NCBI GenBank assembly: GCA_023269245.1
Contig: JAHFMB010000038.1
Span: forward strand, 1-8,456
Direction: 5' to 3'
From: Candidatus Tayloriibacteriota bacterium
GTDB lineage: Bacteria > Patescibacteriota > Minisyncoccia > Phycocordibacterales > PALSA-1337
Length of the DNA stretch: 8,456 nucleotides
Of this stretch, positions 4,059-8,456 are shown piece after piece. The notes beneath the pieces were generated by a model. That model saw only the letters and a program-made list of their open reading frames with translations, did not search any database and was not told where the DNA came from. The position numbers and the translations under genes were made by a program. Position 1 is the stretch's first letter. The number at the start of each line of letters is the position of its first letter.

Positions 4059-5945
4059 ATGTTTACCGTCACCCGCTCCGAGCATAACCCGATACTTTCT
4101 CCGCTGCGCGAACATTCGTGGGAAGCGGCAGCGGCATTCAATGGCTCCCCCGTCGTACAAGGACGCCGTACGACGCTGGTTTATCGCGCTATGTCTGAGC
4201 CGGAACTCCTCAGAGAACCTCACATCCGCATGTCGGTCATTGCGCGCGCCGACTCGAAAGACGGCGTCAACTACGAAAACCGATCGGTGCTCATTTCACC
4301 GGATGCTGACTTTGATCGCTACGGGTGCGAGGATCCCCGTGTTACGAAAATTGGCAAAACGTATTATATTTTTTATACAGCCCTTGGAGGATTCCCTTTT
4401 TCTGCAGACAACATCAAAGTTGCCGTCGCCCTCAGCACTGACCTCAAAACAATTACCGAGAAACATTTGGTGACGCCATTCAACGCCAAGGCTATGGCGC
4501 TTTTTCCGGAGAAAATAAATGGTAAACTTGCCGCACTAGTGACAGTCAATACGGATCGAAAACCTTCTGACATTTGCTATATCGAGTTCGATAGGCCTGA
4601 AGATATCTGGTCAGCTGATTATTGGAATACGTGGTACGGCAATCTTGATGCCCACAAACTGAAGATTCGCCGCCGTGACGATGACCATATCGAGCTCGGC
4701 GCCGCACCTGTAAAAACCGAGCAAGGTTGGTTGTTTGTCTATTCTCATATACAGCGCTATGACAAACCTGATCATGTCTTTGGCGTCGAGACGGTACTGC
4801 TCAATCTTGGGAATCCGCGCGAAATTATCGCCGGTACGAAAGGTCCATTCATGGTTCCTGAGGCATATTATGAACACGTTGGACAAGTTCCCCATGCTGT
4901 ATTTCCTTCGGGCGCACTCATCCGGGGAGATAGACTGGAGATTTATTACGGTGCCGCGGACTCCTATTGTGCCGTTGCAACAATACCTGTGGATGCATTG
5001 TTGAATGGGCTCATGAACACCAACGGGTCTCGTTCACCCCTGAAACGATTTAAAGGCAATCCCATCATCACTCCTCGCGCGGGCGTACTATGGGAAGCAC
5101 GCGGCACATTCAATCCTGCAGCGATAGACATGGGAAATAAGACACACATTCTGTACCGGGCCGTCTCGGCCGACAATATTTCAACCGTGGGCTATGCGGC
5201 TTCAAGTGACGGATTCACTATAGAAGAACGATCTGACAAACCAATCTACAAGCCCCGCATTAATTTTGAATCAAGAGGCTGTGAAGATCCCCGAATCATG
5301 CTGATCGAAAAGCGTGTATATATGACCTATACTGCGTATGATGGCGACCTGCCGCGCGTGGCCGTGACATCAATAAGTACAGAAGATTTTCTCAAGAAAA
5401 AATGGAGTGCCTGGACAATGCCCGAAATCATCACTCCGATGAATATCGACAACAAGGATGCGGCCATCCTTCCTGAAGCGACAAATGGGAAATACCTCAT
5501 ATTCCATCGTGTCCATGAAAATGTGTGCGGCGACTTACTCGGCTCGCTCGATTTTTCCAAGGAAAAAATTACCCGATGCATAGACGTGCTTTCTCCGCGC
5601 AAAGGCATGTGGGACGGAATGAAAGTGGGCATCTCGACTCCGCCGGTACGTACCGCGCACGGCTGGCTCATGCTCTACCACGGAGTTTCTTGGAGCTCCA
5701 TATACCGCGTCGGAGCAGTCTTGCTTGATGTTGCTGATCCGACACTGGTCATCGCTCGGACAGCCATTCCCTTTTTTGAACCGCAAGAACCATATGAAGT
5801 GAGCGGCACGGTCAACAATGTTGTCTTTCCTTGCGGCATGGTTATTCGTGGAGGAACAGTGTACATCTATTACGGGGCTGCCGATGTGGTTGTCGGTGTC
5901 GCGACCATCAAGCTCGACCAGGTGATGAATATGCTCAAAAAATAA
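4059..5945 (+). CDS. Tandem double-domain GH130 protein
   Basis: The 628-residue protein holds two complete GH130 modules, about 1-318 and 328-626, with a short linker and no signal peptide or membrane helix, so it is probably cytoplasmic. Both carry the catalytic-acid motif GCEDPR (D92 and D410) and the final IYYGAAD blade. Module 2 keeps the residues expected of phosphorylases: R433 in PRVAVTS, NKD at 465-467 and HR at 483-484. In module 1 the aligned positions read K120, AKA at 143-145 and VT at 161-162, and its FNGSP replaces FNPAA. Module 1 may therefore bind phosphate differently, hydrolyse, or have become a binding domain. Module 2 resembles the preceding GH130 protein more than module 1 does. 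Typical GH130 proteins have one module of about 300-400 residues. The next gene begins 5 bp after the stop. Linkage specificity cannot be read from the sequence. Confidence 0.88.
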   Translation: MFTVTRSEHNPILSPLREHSWEAAAAFNGSPVVQGRRTTLVYRAMSEPELLREPHIRMSVIARADSKDGVNYENRSVLISPDADFDRYGCEDPRVTKIGKTYYIFYTALGGFPFSADNIKVAVALSTDLKTITEKHLVTPFNAKAMALFPEKINGKLAALVTVNTDRKPSDICYIEFDRPEDIWSADYWNTWYGNLDAHKLKIRRRDDDHIELGAAPVKTEQGWLFVYSHIQRYDKPDHVFGVETVLLNLGNPREIIAGTKGPFMVPEAYYEHVGQVPHAVFPSGALIRGDRLEIYYGAADSYCAVATIPVDALLNGLMNTNGSRSPLKRFKGNPIITPRAGVLWEARGTFNPAAIDMGNKTHILYRAVSADNISTVGYAASSDGFTIEERSDKPIYKPRINFESRGCEDPRIMLIEKRVYMTYTAYDGDLPRVAVTSISTEDFLKKKWSAWTMPEIITPMNIDNKDAAILPEATNGKYLIFHRVHENVCGDLLGSLDFSKEKITRCIDVLSPRKGMWDGMKVGISTPPVRTAHGWLMLYHGVSWSSIYRVGAVLLDVADPTLVIARTAIPFFEPQEPYEVSGTVNNVVFPCGMVIRGGTVYIYYGAADVVVGVATIKLDQVMNMLKK

Positions 5946-5950
5946 CAGCC

Positions 5951-6703
5951 ATGGTCGCCTACTCAAAACAGCTTATCATGTTTGATCTTGACGGAACGCT
6001 TGGCAAAAGCAAGTGTCCTCTTGATCCTGAAATGGAGCAGCTTCTGCAAAAGCTTATTACCCGAAAAAAAGTTGCTGTCATTTCTGGTGGTGGCTATCCG
6101 CAGTTTCAGACTCAAGTGCTCAATGTGTTTCCGCGCGATGAGCATTTTACCAACTTGTTTCTTTTGCCAACTTCGGGCACCCGATTGTATTCCTGGCGAG
6201 GAACATGGAATGAACAGTACGCCGAACATTTGTCACCACGTGAAAAGGAAAAGATCATGGTTTCTCTCAATGCCGCCCTGAAACAAGCTGGGCACATTCA
6301 GCCAGTAAAAACATATGGCCAAATAATCGAAGACCGAGGCTCACAAATCACGTTTTCAGCCCTTGGGCAGCAAGCGCCCGTCGAAGAAAAAGCCGTGTGG
6401 GACCCGACACGGGAGAAGCGTACGGCTATCGTGTCATTCCTGCAGCCAAAGATTCCCGAATTTGACGTGCGCATCGGTGGGAGTACATCAATAGACATTA
6501 CAAAAAAGGGAGTCAATAAGGCCTACGGCATCCGCAAACTTGAAGAATTTCTACATCTAAGCCCTGATGATATCGTGTTTGTCGGCGACACACTTTTCCC
6601 CGGCGGCAACGATTATCCCGCAAAAGCCACCGGGGTTGACTGCATCTCGGTCAACAATCCTGAAGATACAAAAAAACTTATACGCAGTTGGATCAATGAG
6701 TAG
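5951..6703 (+). CDS. HAD-IIB phosphomannomutase-like enzyme
   Basis: The 250-residue protein (ATG at 5951) aligns along its length with eukaryote-type phosphomannomutases of the HAD superfamily. It shows FDLDGT (nucleophile D12, acid D14), SGG at 45-47, a cap with EDRGSQITFSALG, IGGSTSID at 175-182, K190, and VGDTLFPGGNDYPA with D213 and D221. The ending NNPEDTKKLI matches the family's APEDT segment. Such enzymes convert mannose-1-phosphate and mannose-6-phosphate through an aspartyl phosphate in the cytoplasm. Two cap arginines that I recall as phosphate ligands in human PMM2 (IGR and EER) are Gln and Lys here, so a related phosphatase or altered specificity is possible. An upstream in-frame extension to 5831 overlaps the previous gene and adds no domain. 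It is co-transcribed with the double GH130 gene (5-bp gap) and ends inside the convergent carboxypeptidase gene. Confidence 0.82.
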   Translation: MVAYSKQLIMFDLDGTLGKSKCPLDPEMEQLLQKLITRKKVAVISGGGYPQFQTQVLNVFPRDEHFTNLFLLPTSGTRLYSWRGTWNEQYAEHLSPREKEKIMVSLNAALKQAGHIQPVKTYGQIIEDRGSQITFSALGQQAPVEEKAVWDPTREKRTAIVSFLQPKIPEFDVRIGGSTSIDITKKGVNKAYGIRKLEEFLHLSPDDIVFVGDTLFPGGNDYPAKATGVDCISVNNPEDTKKLIRSWINE

Positions 6704-7637
6704 CCTTATTTTCGAATTCTTTCATGAGTATGCGCGTGTCGTTTTCCCGTGATCCGAACGTTGAGCCAAGAACAACGAAGACTATGGAGCGACCGTTCAT
6801 GTCGAGTATGGTCATCATAGTCTCCCCAGCCTGCGTCGTGCGTCCGGTTTTGCCGCCAATAAAACGCGGGTCTCTCACGAATGGATGTGTACTTGTCACT
6901 ATATGACTCCCATGCACAGTGGTTGTCGCAATGGTCATTTCCTGAATCCGCGTAATCGCCAGGATATCCGGCCGATAATTGACGAGATATCTCGCCAGCT
7001 GCAGCAAATCCCGCGCAGACGCTGCATTGAGAGAGCTCACTCCCGAGGGGTCAGCAAAAAAACTTGACGGCATGCCGACCTCCCACGCGTAACTGCTCAT
7101 CATGTCCATAAATCTCGCTCTGTTGCCCATTGAGAGTGAGATAGCTTCCGCCGCAACATTTGACGAACTCAACAGAAGCGGGCGAAGCAATTCATCGAGG
7201 GAATACTGCTCATCCTTTTGTAGATTGCTTGCGTCAGGCGGCGCAGCCAGTGTACTTGAAGCAATAGTAATAGTAGTCGTCGGACTCATCATGTCTGTGG
7301 CTACAAAGGCCGTTACGAGCTTGGACATCGAAGCCACCGGCAATGATTTCGTACTATTATGCTCGAGGTACATCGCGCCGGTTTTCGCGTCGCCGACAAT
7401 ATACGCTCGAGCAGTAAGGCCAGGTATGACACCGGCCGCTTTTTTGACCACTGTACCACTGCCCGTATCAAGAAAAGCTGGGTCTAGACTTGAATCTGAT
7501 CCAATCCCCGTATCGTTCACAATAATAGTAGTGCTACCAGACGGAGTGTGCGCCTCATCAATCTTAAATGCCGCCGTAATGCCAACAAGGGCTAGACAAA
7601 AACATATGACAATAATGAGACGTATCTTTAATTGCAT
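6693..7637 (-). CDS. Serine-type D-alanyl-D-alanine carboxypeptidase (peptidase S11)
   Basis: The 314-residue protein has an N-terminal hydrophobic segment at about 6-24, a signal peptide or anchor, then a Ser/Thr-rich stretch to about 70 and a penicillin-binding S11 domain. The three active-site motifs are present: SMSK at 103-106 (nucleophile S103), SSN at 158-160, and KTG at 263-265. The enzyme would trim the terminal D-alanine from peptidoglycan stem peptides outside the membrane. The C-terminal beta-sandwich domain of E. coli DacA (about 400 residues) is missing, so this is a minimal form. A TGATACCAT box lies 7 nt before the ATG. The gene follows the pilin gene after 24 bp on the same strand. 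Its last 11 bp overlap the tail of the HAD gene. An intrinsic terminator is not seen. Confidence 0.92.
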   Translation of the reverse strand: MQLKIRLIIVICFCLALVGITAAFKIDEAHTPSGSTTIIVNDTGIGSDSSLDPAFLDTGSGTVVKKAAGVIPGLTARAYIVGDAKTGAMYLEHNSTKSLPVASMSKLVTAFVATDMMSPTTTITIASSTLAAPPDASNLQKDEQYSLDELLRPLLLSSSNVAAEAISLSMGNRARFMDMMSSYAWEVGMPSSFFADPSGVSSLNAASARDLLQLARYLVNYRPDILAITRIQEMTIATTTVHGSHIVTSTHPFVRDPRFIGGKTGRTTQAGETMMTILDMNGRSIVFVVLGSTFGSRENDTRILMKEFENKATH

Positions 7638-7644
7638 CCCTTAC

Positions 7645-7653
7645 ATGGTATCA
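7645..7653 (-). promoter_or_regulatory. Possible extended -10 box before the carboxypeptidase gene
   Basis: The minus strand reads TGATACCAT in the 24-bp gap between the pilin stop and the carboxypeptidase ATG, with 7 nt between box and ATG. This is the same layout as at 715-723, 4043-4051 and 8403-8411. The intervening GTAAGGG abuts the ATG and is too close to serve as a normal Shine-Dalgarno sequence. An internal promoter is plausible but the box is weaker than the others. Confidence 0.35.
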
Positions 7654-7661
7654 CGCCACCA

Positions 7662-8258
7662 TTATCGCGTCACCGAGATGGCCGGCGTCAGTTCGCCGGT
7701 AGAGCTGGCTGTTATTCTGCCGTTAACATCTCTGGCAAATTCGTATCCGGTATCATAGTCGCTGACATCAACAAAGTGCGCGCCGGAAGCCGATGGGTCA
7801 AATGGAAGCGCAGATAAATAATCGGGGACGAGACACATCCCGATATCCCCCGGCGTGCTGGAGGCGCTATTACTCTTGATTCGCGTAAATACTGTAGGAA
7901 TATCTTTCACCGTGCCCTCGCATACGAATGATCCCCTATGCTCCGAGATATTCTGATGGATGGCGTTGAGAATGGCGTTCACATTGCTGGTGCGCTGCGA
8001 GTCTCGAGCCAACTTGAACTGACGGGATGGATTAACGGCCACCAATACGACTGCGGCAAGAATGGCAATGATGCCGATAACCACCAGAACCTCGATGAGT
8101 GTGAACCCGGCCCTTGAGTCTGGTGCGCTGACCGAGAAAATCCGTGGCGCATATGCCTTTAGTAAGTGTTTTGGCATTCTTTTGTAATGAGACTTTTCGA
8201 CCGAACGGATCCGTGGCGGATACGGACGTTTTTTATTATGAAATGTATGTATGTTCAT
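7662..8258 (-). CDS. Type IV pilin-like protein (prepilin, N-methylation motif)
   Basis: The 198-residue protein carries the prepilin signature RAGFTLIEVLVV. G51 precedes the expected peptidase cleavage site, F52 would be methylated, and E56 is mature residue 5. A hydrophobic helix runs to about residue 75, then a small globular part ends with ALPFDPSASG and DTGYEFARD, common in minor pilins and pseudopilins. It would be processed by a prepilin peptidase not in this window and join a type IV pilus or related filament for attachment or DNA uptake. The 51-residue basic leader is long for the family. A later ATG (8177) would give a 24-residue leader. I keep 8258 because a promoter with CATAAT lies 9 nt upstream. 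The leader contains an in-frame imperfect 27-bp duplication. The first gene of a two-gene unit with the carboxypeptidase. Confidence 0.87.
   Translation of the reverse strand: MNIHTFHNKKRPYPPRIRSVEKSHYKRMPKHLLKAYAPRIFSVSAPDSRAGFTLIEVLVVIGIIAILAAVVLVAVNPSRQFKLARDSQRTSNVNAILNAIHQNISEHRGSFVCEGTVKDIPTVFTRIKSNSASSTPGDIGMCLVPDYLSALPFDPSASGAHFVDVSDYDTGYEFARDVNGRITASSTGELTPAISVTR
8129..8224 (-). repeat. Imperfect direct repeat inside the pilin leader
   Basis: Bases 8129-8155 and 8198-8224 match at 20 of 27 positions, sharing GACCGA and ATCCGTGGCG. They lie 69 bp apart, exactly 23 codons. In protein they give YPPRIRSV (from residue 12) and YAPRIFSV (from residue 36). Both copies precede the mature pilin. 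It may be an old in-frame duplication of the leader or a DNA-level site. Confidence 0.6.
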
Positions 8259-8267
8259 TGAATATGC

Positions 8268-8297
8268 ATTATGCTAATAATGGCTACACGATAACAA
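8268..8297 (-). promoter_or_regulatory. Promoter of the pilin-carboxypeptidase pair
   Basis: On the minus strand TTGTTA (8297-8292) and CATAAT (8273-8268) are 18 bp apart. The ATG at 8258 begins 9 nt after the -10 box, again giving almost no leader. It supports the longer pilin start. It is divergent from the promoter of the gene starting at 8418. Confidence 0.5.
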
Positions 8298-8402
8298 ACC
8301 ACTATGAAGAAACCCTGTAGAAATGCTCAAGATTTGCTGGAGATGATTTCCCCACCTTTTCCACTATTTTGTGACGATGTCACCAGCATATCGCTTTGAA
8401 CA

Positions 8403-8411
8403 TGGTACAAT
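8403..8411 (+). promoter_or_regulatory. Extended -10 promoter of the gene leaving the window
   Basis: TGGTACAAT is an extended -10 box 6 nt before the ATG at 8418. A 5-bp inverted repeat, GTGAC (8371-8375) and GTCAC (8379-8383), sits just upstream of the -35 position, where a regulator could bind. The 159-bp gap 8259-8417 otherwise holds the divergent pilin promoter and a doubtful 31-codon frame (8304-8399). Confidence 0.5.
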
Positions 8412-8417
8412 CTGCAC

Positions 8418-8456
8418 ATGAGCACAACATCACCCTATTTCAAGACAAAAGACCTC
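8418..8456 (+). CDS. Start of a gene leaving the window (partial)
   Basis: An ATG at 8418 opens a frame that stays open to the window end (13 codons, beginning MSTTSPYFKTKDL). The extended -10 box 6 nt upstream repeats the layout seen before several other genes here. That is the main reason to believe the start. No family can be named from 13 residues. Confidence 0.5.
   Translation, partial: MSTTSPYFKTKDL

Noticed and set aside
5831..5950. Extended N terminus for the HAD protein
   Set aside because: The extension overlaps the double GH130 gene by 115 bp in another frame, is Arg/Cys/His-rich, and the HAD fold begins just after the ATG at 5951.
5535..5966. Minus-strand open frame of 143 codons opposite the end of the double GH130 gene
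   Set aside because: The plus strand encodes the conserved final blades of a GH130 domain here. The minus reading is His/Arg-rich and unlike any domain I know.
7102..7758. Plus-strand open frame of 218 codons opposite the carboxypeptidase and pilin genes
   Set aside because: It lies antisense to two confidently identified genes with all active-site and prepilin motifs, and its own translation is Ser/Ala/Val/Arg-rich with no domain. It is a shadow frame.
8304..8399. Plus-strand 31-codon frame between the divergent promoters
   Set aside because: It has an ATG and ordinary composition, but no good promoter or ribosome-binding site of its own, and it covers the expected control region of the next gene. 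Too weak to list as a gene.

Overview
The window looks like chromosomal DNA of a small-genome bacterium, most likely Candidate Phyla Radiation/Patescibacteria (Parcubacteria-like). This is an inference. It rests on short compact genes, a pseudopilin followed by a minimal S11 D,D-carboxypeptidase, almost no Shine-Dalgarno sequences, and many start codons lying 6-9 nt downstream of a -10 box. No rRNA or marker gene is present to confirm it. TGA, TAA and TAG all act as stops, so genetic code 11 fits. I see no tRNA, rRNA, CRISPR array, transposase or phage gene.

Left part (1-1500), AT-rich and loosely packed. A C-terminal gene tail ends at 107. A plus-strand promoter at 137-164 runs into a bidirectional terminator at 180-221. 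A minus-strand NYN/PIN-like nuclease gene follows (221-706), with three 10-bp direct repeats behind its promoter. A possible minus-strand gene remnant (781-978) contains a long perfect inverted repeat (894-936). A hypothetical plus-strand gene (999-1283) ends at a terminator.

Middle left (1450-2420). A four-helix membrane protein resembling DUF4239 has its own promoter and terminator. Next is a minus-strand 40-residue membrane peptide with a Lys/Asp-rich tail.

Centre (2497-6703), the main feature: four plus-strand genes for mannose-phosphate metabolism. They are a stand-alone type II phosphomannose isomerase cupin, a membrane-anchored GH130 protein, a 628-residue protein with two fused GH130 modules, and a HAD-IIB phosphomannomutase-like enzyme. 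GH130 phosphorolysis of beta-mannosides yields mannose-1-phosphate, phosphomannomutase gives mannose-6-phosphate, and the isomerase gives fructose-6-phosphate. The locus therefore encodes a short route between a beta-mannan or manno-oligosaccharide and glycolysis. It could run in either direction.

Right part (6693-8456). A minus-strand pair encodes a type IV pilin-like protein and then a D-alanyl-D-alanine carboxypeptidase, which overlaps the mannose cluster tail to tail by 11 bp. A new plus-strand gene starts at 8418 and leaves the window.
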